DNA from: Coprinopsis marcescibilis
Taxonomy: Eukaryota > Basidiomycota > Agaricomycetes > Agaricales > Psathyrellaceae
Assembly: GCA_004369085.1 (NCBI GenBank)
Contig: ML210189.1
Coordinates: forward strand, 1 to 64,000
Reading direction: 5' to 3'
Length of the DNA: 64,000 nt
Below the pieces are notes generated by a model, which made no database searches, was not told where the DNA came from, and saw only the letters and a list, made by a program, of their open reading frames with translations. This document shows, in pieces, positions 1-14,894 of this stretch; the first letter of the stretch is position 1; every line of letters begins with the position of its first letter. A program made the translations under genes and the position numbers.

Positions 1-323
1 CACTTTAAATCTCAGCTGATCCCAGTATCGGCTTGGCTCCGGCACACAGCTCGAGGAATGAGTCGAAATTACATTCATAATTCGTTCAGAAGTTATCCAC
101 CCTACAAATTAAAAAGAAGGGTCAGCACGGTCCTAGACCGAGTCCCTAAGATGTTAAACAAAGTCTGATCAAATCATTCAAATTCCGCCATGGCGCCGGT
201 CGGCAAGCGTGACACCTTCCCCAAAAGTACAGTTCCTCAGTCATTCATTTTCGTCAAAAAAAACACCTAGACCTATGTAAAACTAATAAAACTAACTGAA
301 TACAAATTCTGGAGGCAAGAGAC
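1..323. other. Left-edge non-coding stretch
   Basis: This stretch lies downstream of the minus-strand GRF zinc-finger gene and runs to the window edge. I see no open frame with family character in it. It is moderately AT-rich, with an A-run near 257-264, and probably holds the 3' untranslated region of that gene. An alternative C-terminal exon of the GRF gene could reach into it. Confidence 0.4.
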
Positions 324-1486
324 TCAAAATTGCGTGAGGAATTTCGAAAAAACGAACACCTGGTAAAAACGAACATATGGTCAATGATAGTAACGCTCAC
401 CAAAGCAACAAACACATCCTCAGCGGACAGGATGATCTTCGAAGTCCTGCTCGGGCCCTTTCCTGCCCTTGTTCTCAAAGTAGGAGACGGGGAAAGCGCA
501 TCATTTCCGTTGAACATAGATAACCCATGATCGTCATCTTGACTGGGAGGAGGGTCTGTGCGTGGTGGAGTACGTGGGATGTTGCTGTCTGCATGACAGC
601 CATCGGGACCAGCCAGATATGCCTCATCTTTCCCAGTCGATCTTGGCGTCGCGAGTGGATTGCTTTGAGTGCTCCGCGACAATTCTACTGGAGTGAGTCG
701 TGGCTGAGTAGAAGCACCAGCCCCACCACCCAGATTCCCTTCTTCCATGATGGAAGAAGTTGATCCATTGCTGCAAGACATCAAGAGTTAGTAATTGAAG
801 CAGAGGGGGACAGTAAATTGGAGCTGAAATGCCCTCGATAAATGGAAGAAGACGGCACGAAACGCCAGCAACGCTGTCTAAATCCGGTCCCGAAGATAGT
901 GTCCGACATATGTTCCTGAAGAGGCAGACAACCAACACCAGGGAGACTTCCCGCGAAGATAAAACGGCTCACTTGTTCTGTGTTTCCACCGATAATGCGG
1001 CTTCAATTGACTTCAGTCGTTTCTGAGAAGCAATTAAGCGGCCTTCGTCTTGGACTGTAGTATCACCATTGGTCCGCTTCGTCTTTAATGGGGTAAAAGA
1101 AGGCGACGGATATGAACTTGAGGAGCTTTCCCTCCGCCTGGGGGTTAGAAAAGGATTGGGCTGAGTTGATTTGGGCACTGTTCCTCCGATAAGTTCATCC
1201 TGCCAGTCTAGCGAATTGGCATTGACGGCATCTTGTCAGCCAAATAACAATAGGGCCAGAATGGGTCTCACAAAAGAACCCGCAGCGTTGACTGTCCGTT
1301 CGAGGAAGAGAACAGCAGTAATACTGTCTGAAGAAACCAGTTAGGAGCCGTGTTGGCTCGTCGAATTGGATTACTATCGTACCTGTTTTGGTTGTTCAAA
1401 GTCTGGCTGGTTCCCAGATGTGCCTTGAGATTGTGCTCGAAACACCGAACTTCGCCATTGGCATCGATCGGGGAGACACTGGACAT
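324..1486 (-). CDS. GRF-type zinc-finger protein
   Basis: The ATG at 1486 opens a frame starting MSSVSPIDANGEVRC. Removing an intron (donor at about 1381, acceptor at about 1326) joins it to NRQYYCCSLPRTDSQRCGFF. This gives the C..H..C..CGFF layout of the GRF zinc finger, which is known to bind single-stranded nucleic acid in several DNA-repair proteins. A second intron follows CGFF directly. The next exon (about 970-1200) is rich in Ser and Pro and includes QPNPFLTPRR. The last part (about 330-775) continues this low-complexity style with SRSTQSNPLATPRSTG, so two similar Pro/Thr segments flank the middle intron. The region 775-970 has either one long intron or two introns with a small exon, and I could not decide. 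The end at 324 assumes a last intron at about 370-410. The finger call is fairly firm. The C-terminus and the role are not. Confidence 0.6.
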
Positions 1487-2057
1487 ATTCTAGTTGCACC
1501 TGAGCCATCTTATGCACATACATTCAATGTAAACGCTCAGTAAACCTACAGTGAGCAACAATAACGGTCTTGGCGATGGTGGTGGTAACGACAAGTTCCT
1601 CGCAATGCCATGAACTCCAGATTTGACTGTGATGCCAATCGTTAAGCGGGGAAGGGTTGATGTTTGTATTCGAAGACGTTGTCGAGAATTCGAAACATCT
1701 CAAAGCACAATACAAACATTAGGAAGTCCGACCGACTATGTAGTACATGGAAATCTATCCGAGTTTTTCTTCAAGTCGGATGAACACGGTAAATCTCCAC
1801 ATGGATACCCCGTTCCGTGGACTGTTGTCGGTGTCGAAGGATGTTTTGAATCAGTAAATCCGTCCAAGGTTAGCAAATGTATCAGTAATATGTGTTTCCG
1901 CCGACAAATGGCCAAGTCGGAGTGGGCAGAGGGTGTTGCCTTCGAGCGGCTATTGCCTAAATCACCGTGTGACAGCCAATAGAAGGTGAAAAGCGGCACA
2001 TCGCAGCCTCCTTACCATTCCATGACTGGAGAGCATAACAAGAACAGAACGTCTGCG
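1487..2057. other. Divergent intergenic region
   Basis: These 570 bp separate the divergent GRF zinc-finger gene and PBA4 and probably hold both promoters. An ATG-initiated frame of about 116 codons lies on the plus strand (1632-1982). It has no recognisable family and overlaps an open frame on the other strand, so I do not call it a gene. Confidence 0.4.
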
Positions 2058-2648
2058 ATGGAATCAGTTCAGCAAGATATCACTGTTTCAACGATATTTC
2101 TACCATCCAAGAAATCTAGCCTCCCTCCGCTTGCCCTACAAGTGACAAGTTTGAAGGATTCATATATGTTGTGGATTGGCGTCTGCGACGGAGAAGCTGA
2201 GAGCAAGGACCAGGCGGTGAGGCAAGGGAATCTGTGCAAGGATTGGGCAGTTGCGATGCCACCCAAAGATGTACGTGTCGAGGAGTTCTGGTCAAGTATT
2301 TGCTGATTCCAAGAGAGATGGCGTTTGGCCGATGATTGACCTCTGCTGCCGATGTACCCCGACATTAGTCTGGAATGGTAGCCAATGCAACATCCCTCTT
2401 CCGAACTGCGACCTCGGATAATGCGTTCTCGATGGCACAGAGGCTAGGTAACGCTTCTGCTTTATCGGTAGTCCGTAGCATGATTCTAACTCCTGGATAC
2501 CGATGTTAAAGCAAAACGTTTCAAGAAACAAATATTTTTGTCGGTGGATCTGCCAGCAGCTGTGGTTGGATTTGGTCAAGGGCAGCAGCTTTTCCTAGAA
2601 GCAGAGCGAGGAATTGTCGAGACGTTGAAGGAACTCGAGAAGTCCTAG
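2058..2648 (+). CDS. PBA4: Proteasome assembly chaperone 4 (PSMG4/Pba4 family)
   Basis: Three exons (2058-2270, 2369-2447, 2512-2648) give 142 residues, close to the usual size of this family. Motifs in order are SLKDSYMLWIGVCDG, then WAVAMPP, then ATSLFRTATSDNAFSMAQRL, then AKRFKKQIFLSVDLP. They match the fold-defining strands and the conserved S/T-L-F..A..LA-R-KKQ-F-S core of PSMG4. Family members pair with PSMG3/Pba3 to guide alpha-ring assembly of the 20S proteasome in the cytosol. Both introns have GT..AG ends and keep the frame. An earlier in-frame ATG at about 2023 exists, but the segment after 2058 begins closest to family starts. The gene ends 364 bp before YAK1 on the same strand. 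The family call is confident because four blocks agree. Confidence 0.82.
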
Positions 2649-3012
2649 TTTCAGATTGACCGCGGTAGCACTATATTCTTAGAGACCACATGGAATATGA
2701 TTGAGAAGGGCATTTTGTTGCTATCGATTGCCCACGGGTTATGTAGGAGCAAAATTACAAAGAGATAATTGAAAGCTCGGTGTGGAATGAAACAAAACGT
2801 GCAGCTGTGCAGGACCGCCAACTGCCGCGGCGGACAGTCAACTGACTCGTACAGCTTGACCATCGACCACAACGCTCGCCCTCATCGTATCCTCCATCGT
2901 CCTCGTCCTTTTTCTTCCGTTTCCCCCCAGGAAGACCCGTGGGCGCTGCAGGTCGTCGTGATCGCGAACAGTCATCTGCTCGTATCATCTGCTGTTGACC
3001 TTTGGCCAGAAC
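2649..3012. other. Upstream region of YAK1
   Basis: This gap follows PBA4 and precedes the YAK1 start codon. From about 2875 to 2940 the plus strand is strongly pyrimidine-rich (repeated tcct and cgtcctcg). CT-rich tracts of this kind often lie just before transcription starts in filamentous fungi. I see no clear TATA box. Confidence 0.4.
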
Positions 3013-7139
<4,127 letters not shown>

Positions 7140-7852
7140 GATTTGATATGGTACGCAGAGCTTCCATTTCTTGTTGTCCACTCAACGTCTATCATTGTCC
7201 ACGGTACCTTACCCCACCTCACCTCACCACAACCCACTCCCCACTTCTTTCCCTGACCTATCACTACCAACATCTTCTTGCCAACATGATAGCATTACTT
7301 CCGATTCACGTTTTCCTCGCTATCTGGGTTGAATACACCTTCCCATTTTTTCTGTAAACGTCGTACATCCCTTCGCCCAGTGCGTTGCATAGCTCCGTTA
7401 GTGGAACAATCAAGAATGGACTGGTCATAAACATTCTTGCATCTCACGTTCTCGTCGACTCATCTTCCATTACCCTTTCGTTATGTCGCTGCCTTTTCAT
7501 TATTCATCCTGTTCTATATACTGTAGAATTTGAGAATTCTATTTACAGCTGGGTGAACGAGGATTGAACGGTGTACGTTGTTCACTTATGCCCTCGGACA
7601 CGGGGGTTGCCGCTCGTTGTCTGTTTGATACTTTACGGTACGATGTGTATGCCAACGATGATCTTCGTAAGCTTTAGACTCTCATTGACCAATTGCGGTG
7701 CGAACTCTCCTGTCGATTCATGTTATAAAGTAGATCTTAAGAAATATATTTGTACATCTATAGCTTCCGTGGTTGTTAAATCCGAAGACCCATGGCGTTG
7801 AGGTATTCTATTCGCGCTGTGATACTCGTGGTTGGCGGTCGTCCCTGGGCGT
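7140..7852. other. Convergent intergenic region
   Basis: This is the 3' side of both YAK1 (+) and the HAD phosphatase gene (-). It contains pyrimidine-rich stretches right after the YAK1 stop and AT-rich sequence near 7730-7760, consistent with two untranslated tails. The short open frames here have no family character. Confidence 0.4.
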
Positions 7853-8909
7853 TTATAAAGTGGCAAAGATTTCTTCAACCTCCCAAGCACCTGCCCAATA
7901 TTGTATCTTCGGCTTCAATCCTTTCTCTGTACCTTCCTTATCAATGCGTTGCTGAAGGCCACGATGGCTTCGGCAAAGTACGAGATCTTGTCTGTTGCAA
8001 ACAATTTGTCAGTTACGGTCGACAGAGAGACTTGAGCCCGAGGATCATGGCTCCGCGGTGGGAAACACAGGGGGGCAATAGGTGTACTAGTACGGCAACT
8101 CACTCTCGTAGACGAAGGATTGGGCAGAAGTCGTTGCTGCCGTCGCCGACGTAGACGATGCGGTCGAATTTTTTCCCATGCCTGGCGAGGAATGCTTCTA
8201 ATTCTTCCCCTTTGCACATATTGGGACTGCAGCCGACGGTACAGGTGTGCTGAGGGCCAGTAGGATCGACCCTGCGTCTGAGCTTCAACAGTTCCGCATC
8301 CCACTCTGCGGGATTGGTGACAATGTCATTGAAAATGTGGGTGAGTTTCTTGTGCTGCAAAGAATTTGTGAACAGGGGATAGCGGAATAATTTGGCAGGA
8401 TACATACCTCCAAAATAGTCGAAATAAATACCGAATTGGAGTTCGAGAGACACAAGAAATCAGTTCTTCCTCCATTTTTGAGGTTATCAACGGCCCGTGC
8501 CATTGCAGGGTGCTAGAGAGTTCCTTGGTGTGAGGATCTTGACAGGTCGTCAATAGAGGATATAGACTTACGAAAGGCATAATCTGGAGTGCATTCTCGA
8601 TCTGAGCTCTAGTGATTCCGCGACCATGCGCTTCTCTCAGCGACTGTGCCCTTGACAGACGTTACAATCTGGGGTGGGTATGAGGGGGTAATAGAGACGT
8701 ACACGAGATCGGTCCACTGGATATCGAATTTCAAGGTCTTCATCTTGCGTCGGAGATCTGGAGCCAAAACTTCAAAAATCCATCGGTCGGTATCCTGATC
8801 TGCCATCGACCTGTCGGTGCGGTTGGCACGGCGTGCCTCATCGGTGAAGTAACGAGATTTCCTACCAGTCAAAGTCGAAGACAATCAACTGCTTTTCCAC
8901 AGGTGCCAT
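7853..8909 (-). CDS. PHOSPHO-type HAD phosphatase
   Basis: The ATG at 8909 starts MAPVEKQLIVFDFDW. After a 5' intron the frame continues SMADQDTDRWIFEVLAP, giving the HAD motif I DFDWS with its nucleophile and general-acid aspartates. SLREAHGRGITRAQIENAL follows, then motif II DFLCLSNSNS, the cysteine-rich cap segment TCTVGCSPNMCKG and motif III/IV VYVGDGSNDFCP. Five introns bring the product to about 240 residues, ending in IQYWAGAWEVEEIFATL. This is the PHOSPHO1/PHOSPHO2 family (Put_Phosphatase). Animal members hydrolyse phosphocholine, phosphoethanolamine or pyridoxal phosphate, but the substrate of the fungal protein is unknown. The gene diverges from TFB1 with 348 bp between start codons. 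The final exon (about 7853-8005) was chosen because QDLVLCRSHRGLQQRIDKEG matches the family C-terminus. Confidence 0.85.
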
Positions 8910-9257
8910 TGGTGGTGCTGGGGTAAGATCGAACGGAGGGGAAGAATAAATAAATTCCGCCAACTGCTTGATCTACCCAGCTGACATAAGCTACCCTGCC
9001 TAATCAGGGTAACGGCCGTGAATCTGGGTGACATTTGAATGTCTGAAGTTTCTAGGTTGTCGAGGTACGAAACTGGGCATTGCGGTCGACGACGGCGAGG
9101 AAAATACAAGACAAGCGACAATGGATGGATGGCCGCATGGCTTGCTTAGGGCCAAGCGCTGGGAGTGTGGGAACATTAGGTAATCCCACAACAAGGCACA
9201 GCTGGCGGGTTGGGTTTTGACTGAAAGCTTGACCTGGTTGGGCCGTAATGGTGTTAT
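8910..9257. promoter_or_regulatory. Shared divergent promoter region (HAD phosphatase / TFB1)
   Basis: These 348 bp lie between two divergent start codons, so transcription control of both genes must lie largely here. I see no clear TATA box. Confidence 0.35.
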
Positions 9258-11627
9258 ATGCCTACCACAGTCTGCTCAGCAAAGGCCTCTTGCAAGAAGG
9301 TGTCTGGTCTGCTCGAACTCACTGATTCACATCTGCAATGGACACAGGATGGCAAAAAGACACCCTCAATACGCGTCGCACATCATGAGGCAGCTTGTAA
9401 GTCGAATGCTCGAGTCATTTGGCCCTTTGTTCACCGTATTCGACAGCTCTGTTCTGTAGTAAGGAGTCTGCAGCTCAAGTGAGGCTCAAAATCGGCGTCC
9501 ACGGTAACGAAAATGGCCACAACTTCACCTTCACAAGTGAACAACCCATCGCGTATCAGGAGCGTGAAAAGTTTAAAATCGAGCTTACCACCATTATTGG
9601 CCGCAACAAACAACAAGGAGCCGAAAAGGCGTCAGGGCTTGCTTTGCCGTTTGCTACGCCGAGCTCAGGTCCTTCCACACCAGCCACCAATGGGTCGGCG
9701 GCAAAATCGACTTCCGCACGACCGCCGCAGATCTCCAGTGCTGGCTCTCGAGCCCAATCTGTGGCCAGTGACAGCAGAGCGACGCCTACCATAGTCGGAA
9801 ATGATCCAGCTGCAGATTTCCATCTTCGCAAAAAGGTCTTGATGAATAATCCAGAACTTGGTACCCTTCATCGCGAACTCGTCATGTCTGGCCAGATTTC
9901 TGAAGCAGAGTTTTGGGATGGGCGTGAGGTTCGTTCGAGTCATTTCGGTTCCAGTCTTGAGACACCAGGTTGACACTCTTTTCAGCACCTACTGCTGGCT
10001 CAGGCAGCCGCAGATAGCCAGCGAAAGGGCAAACCAGGCCAGATCGTGGATCCCCGCCCAGAAACGGTCGAAGGAGGAGAAATAAAAATTCGAATTACCC
10101 CGCAATTAATTCATGATGTCTTCTATGAATATCCAGTTGTCGCGAAAGCCTATAGCGAGAATGTGCCCAAGGCTGTACGGTTTTCTACGCTTCATTTGCT
10201 GCCTGCAATGACATATTGTACACCAGCTCTCGGAAGAGGAATTCTGGAAGCGGTACTTCCAATCGAAGCTGTTCAATGCTAACAGAGCGTCCATCCGCTC
10301 TTCAGCAACTCAGCATGTTGTGAAGGATGACCCAATTTTTGATAAGTACCTGGAAAAGGAAGATGATGGTAGTTAATCCCGCTCTTCTTTTGTGTTGTTT
10401 CTGACGGCAATATTCCTCACAGGTTTGGAACCAATACGACAGCGCGAAGGGCGAACAGAGCTCTTTATCGACCTGGGAGCGACAAATGAAGACCACGGAG
10501 AAGCCACTGTTCAGAAAGACATCACCATGCGAGCAGGAAGGCAGAAAGGAGCTCTGCCCCTGATCCGGAAATTCAATGAGCATTCAGAACGATTATTGAA
10601 CTCTGCACTGTGTGTCCCATTGTACCCCTTCTGTTCGCCTTTGTTAATTGACTTTCCAGCGGTGACAATCCTACACACAAGCGAAGAAGGCTCAACACGG
10701 ACGAGGTAAGGTTTCACTGGCTGGAATCTCGGGGACTTGACTAATATGGCTGTAGGCATATGCGGAAATTGAGCTCGACGATCTCCACGCCGACGAGTCG
10801 ACGGATGGCATTGTCCTTGATATGAAGGACCGACAGCGTTACTTTGAAGGCAAAACAGGAGCGATTGAATCGCAAAGCGTCTTCCAACCCACGGTGCGTA
10901 GCCTGCTTCGCCGGTCTCATTCTGATTGCCTGACCGAACTCTTCTGTAGTTGGATTATGGTGCCACACTTCGCGAAGCCAAGGCGTCCTGTACAGGATGG
11001 GAGAAAGTCTTGAACCAGGTTTGTGATGCTCTTTATGAACAAGTAACGCGTCCTGAGATATACCCGGATAGTTGCATATCGAGCGCAAATATGGTGATGC
11101 GGCGCTATTCTCATTGACAGAAAACGTTGATGCACGACTGCGCGGCAGGTCAAAAAAAAGCGAGTGGCTCTTTCCTTTGACCTGACTCATCACCACTAAT
11201 GCTTATTTGTCCTCTCTTTAAGACGACATACCAGACGGTCTTTTCCGTCAAATGACAACATGCCAAACAGCTGCCAATGAATTTCTCCGGCAGTTTTGGT
11301 CGTCGGCTCTCCCCCCCTCCGTGGACATATCCACAATCAACGTCGCCACCCCCGCTCAGCGAGCAACCAAATCGGCGAAGATGATCGGATACCTGTCAAA
11401 GACGCAAGAGAAAGTAAATGCTCTTATTCAGGTCGCGCAGAGGCAGGGGTTAGATCCTTCTCGAATAGAAACTGCAAGTACCCTCATGTTCCTGACCTAT
11501 GTTTGGTAGCTAATGATTCCCCTCTTCCGAATAGGCTATGAAACCGGTATTAGACGCAGTCAACCATGCTCTGGCATTTCATAAGAGCAGGGAAGCTGCC
11601 GCTTACTCACGTGGCAAGCCCAGGTAA
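9258..11627 (+). CDS. TFB1: TFIIH core subunit Tfb1 (p62)
   Basis: Eleven exons give about 602 residues. The N-terminal pleckstrin-like region starts MPTTVCSAKASCKKVSG. Two BSD motifs follow: SGQISEAEFWDGREHLLLAQ (about residue 200) and the block around LSEEEFWKRYFQSKLFNANR (about 280-300). The C-terminal region carries TTCQTAANEFLRQFW and the helical LSKTQEKVNALIQVAQRQG. These are the hallmarks of p62/Tfb1, a structural subunit of the TFIIH helicase complex in transcription initiation and nucleotide excision repair. The upstream ATG at 9248 is out of frame with the first conserved block, so 9258 was chosen. Exon 9 to 10 and exon 10 to 11 can only be joined in a family-like frame through GC donors at 11145 and 11474. 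All other introns are GT-AG. The gene converges with CASP, with 198 bp between the stop codons. Confidence 0.93.
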
Positions 11628-11825
11628 TTCTACATATCATACCGTACATACAAACGTCTCTTAATGCAGCGCACTTTCGCAATCCTTTGCTTGTCATACC
11701 ACCTCCATGTAAAGGCGGGACCAATATATGATAGACATAATGTAGTAGTAATAACAGGGCGATTAAAGCGAACGGGAGATACGTTATTTTATGCACACAC
11801 TACACAAGTTAGTTGGGTGCATCCA

Positions 11826-14675
11826 TTACCCGAACGGTGCGCCTGCTGGGTGTTTTTGCACCTGACTCGGGGAGGGCGCGGAGCATGTGAAGGAGGTGTA
11901 GAAGACAAGGATATGTAGTGCCATCGCATAGAGTATGAAGAGCGTCCGAGCACGGCGGCTTCCGGCCAGAGGTCGCGTCAGTAGGAGAACGGTCCGTTCT
12001 AATGGGTTCAGGCTCTGATACCCTCTTGTTTGTTCCTGTCGACATACATGGTAGCGGTGAGACTCAGAACTTCGGCGAAAATGGTGCGTAGCAACTCACC
12101 CGCCCGCGGAACGCCTCGAATGGGTTTACAGAGTCTTCATATCGCGAATGATACTTACTGATCCCATCCTCCAAACCATCCGATCTGGTCGAAGGAAGTG
12201 GATCCAGTTGTGTAACAGAACGCAGACCTTGATCTTCTCGATAACTCTGCATGTATCTGACTTTCTCGTACAGCTTGAGGTTGTCGGCTTGCAGTGATTT
12301 GATCTCTGCCCTGAGCTCTGAGATTGTCTGGTATTGTTTCCGGAGTTCCTAAGCAGGTGATGTGTTAGTCTTGCGCACCCCGGGTCCTAAGACTCTTCAA
12401 GGTCGAACGAACCTCTTCTAACTCTGCATTTCGCTGCCTAAATCGGTCTCTCTGACTAGTCACAATTGGAAGGATGGACGTATCCGCTGACGGCGCAAAG
12501 GGAATTGAGGCTGAACGAGATGATGAGGATTCCTTAGGAACGAGGCACTGGTGTGAATGCCTGTTATCACGAAATGAGGGAATGCGTACATTAAATTTCT
12601 TGCCCCTGTCCAAGTTGGCAAGTAAATCGTCGTCATCATTATTATGGGCAGAACCGTTGCCATTTGCCTCGTGGTCATTGACAGCCAACAAATCGTTCTC
12701 CAATCTCTCGTTCAGGTCCTTCTGTTTCTCGAGTTCAGCGGAAGTCGAGTCTAGTTTCCTCTCTACGTTTTTCAGAGACTCTTGAAGTTCGTTATGTAGA
12801 ATCTAAGTCACTTTCGTCAGATGAATGGTTTCAGTACGCGAACAAGGGATCTTACACGGAACTTGGTCAACTCTTCCTGTATGCGTTTATTCTTGCTTGC
12901 AAGGAGTGCTTCCAGAGATTTGTTGTGTTGACCACCGGCTTTCGAAGCGTTAGGGTCAGGAAGTTGGACATCCTGACCATCTCCTTCATCATCCAAACCA
13001 GAAAATTCGACAAACTACAAGTATGATAAGTGTCGATGATCATTTCCGAGAGAGCGAGTGCCAAACCTTGATAATCTCGAGCTCGCGCTTGATCTCGTCA
13101 TAGTCTGAGAACTTGGACAACTTCTGCTTCAGGGTCTCAATTTCTGTTGCCTACTCGCTAGTCAGTTTCTAACGTCGTTTTCGGTGGTTAGAGTAGATCA
13201 CCTTTCGACTAAGCTCATCAGTGATCTCCTTTGCCTTTCGAAGACCGTTCTTCTCAACCTCAGAGGTCAAGGCTTTCTGATTCTCCAAAGATCGTGATAG
13301 ACGTTCACTCTCTGCTTCCAAGTCTGCAATCTGTGCTTCGAACGACTTGACTCTAGTGCAATATGCTCAGGGAAAGATTGACGCAGAGAACATAGTCCAC
13401 TTACTGTTCCGATGTCTGGTTTCCGCTGCGCAGAGTCTCTATTTCGGCGCGAAGGATTTCCTGGAGTGAAAGTTGAAACCTGAGAATTACAACGATAAAT
13501 GCTTGCGAAACGTACATTGCGCCGCTCAACCGTTGCAATACGAGTGTTGGCGCGGTCCAAGTCCGCGATAATCATGTCCACTTCAGCGAGCTTTGAGAAT
13601 ACCTCCTGGTCTAGAAAGGCGTTAACAAGTGTCAGTCAGATGTTGCACGCTTGCGTACCTTGTCGTTGTGTCTGGTCAAATAGCTTGGCCTGATTGGTTT
13701 CGTTCGACATCCGTAACTCACGCAGTTGCGTCTTCGCCAGCGAGACTCGCTTCTGGAGATCCTGCTCCCTGTACATGTATCAGAATCCAACGCTCTGGAG
13801 TCATGAGTTGAGACGCACCGTTCTTCATAATTTCGTATCCGTTCGTCGTAAGTGGCGTTGATCTCGTTGGCCTTTTGAGCAACCTTCTCTTGAATGAATT
13901 CTTCCATCTGTTTATCAGGCGTTGAGGTATGGATATGCACCGCAACTTGCTGAGTAGCGCACCTTGTTCTCCAGTTGCTCAACCTTGATATCCAATTTCT
14001 TCTTGGATGATTCGAGGGAGCTAAGTTCGGATATCCGTTTCTTCATTTCTGTGTTCTCTTCCCGCAGTCGCTTCAGCTCAGACTCCTGTTCCAGCGCCTC
14101 GGCGACCTTGACTGCTTGGTCCTATAGAGATGTGTCAAACGAGCCATAACTGTGCAGGGTGGTAGTCGGCTCACCACTGCAGCCTCCAACAAGGGGTATG
14201 GATCTGGTGCTTCAGCAAGAACCTTGTAAACATTGAGAAAGGCATTATCCGAGGTCTTGCAACGTTTCGTAATGTTGTCAATCTCGGTCTGGTAAGCTTC
14301 CAGGAGAATTAACACGAATAGACTTTATAAGAGAGAGGCAGAACATACATTTCAGCAATCCGCGGAACGCATTCAGTTTCTCGTCGTCCGGGAGCTTCTT
14401 GAAGTCTTGTAATAGTTTCAGGCCAGTCGCCCACGGACGTACCAAGACTCTGCATACCTTTCGTCTTGTCTGCCAACGCTTTCCGTCCCAAAAGGCCTTC
14501 CTTCTGATTGTCTACGACTTCGATGCCTTGTGCATCGAGCCTCTTCTGAAGTTCCGTTAAATTGATTTCTGCAATTGGTGCGGTCGAATGAGTCTGCAAC
14601 GCCACGACTACAACCAATTTAGGCCATACCTTGCCATGTAGACAGTGCAGCAGAGAAATTCGAGGCGCTCGACAT
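11826..14675 (-). CDS. COY1: CASP/Coy1 Golgi coiled-coil membrane protein
   Basis: The start at 14675 reads MSSASNFSAALSTWQ. A short intron later come EINLTELQKRLDAQGIEVVD and NQKEGLLGRKALADKTK, then the block DNITKRCKTSDNAFLNVYK ending in DPYPLLEAAV. This is the CASP/CUX1 N-terminal domain. Most of the middle is heptad-rich coiled coil (for example NKMEEFIQEKVAQKANEI). The C-terminal CASP domain reads SVNPFEAFRGRE, SLNPLERTVLLLTRPLAGSR, then one membrane span near FILYAMALHILVFYTSF before a short lumenal tail. The gene has many small introns. CASP proteins are tail-anchored Golgi proteins that act in intra-Golgi retrograde traffic with golgin-84-type tethers and SNAREs. An upstream frame at 14706-14915 lacks the conserved N-terminus and was not used. 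The gene diverges from MRPS9 with 219 bp between starts. Confidence 0.92.
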
Positions 14676-14894
14676 TCTTGCGGTTTAGGGTATAGTCCTC
14701 GACGCTCAATATTCCATACAACAACGGTTCGAGTATGGGGTTAGGATGATATGGCTGGCAACGCCGAAATGGCTGTGATGGCTTTGAAGGTGTCGCGTAT
14801 TAGTTCCCACGTGATGACCAAGGCCAAGTTTTTCCTCCGCCAACTCCGACGCAACCGTGTCCAGCTCACCGTTCTCCACGACTAGGACCGACAT
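14676..14894. promoter_or_regulatory. Shared divergent promoter region (COY1 / MRPS9)
   Basis: This 219-bp stretch separates the start codons of COY1 (-) and MRPS9 (+) and must hold most control sequence for both. No TATA box is evident. Confidence 0.35.

Noticed and set aside
1632..1982. Plus-strand ATG frame of 116 codons in the GRF/PBA4 divergent promoter
   Set aside because: No family character, and the opposite strand is open over the same part. It was left as a note only.
11570..11830. Possible small gene between TFB1 and CASP
   Set aside because: The frames here are short and without motifs. The space is explained as the tails of two convergent genes.
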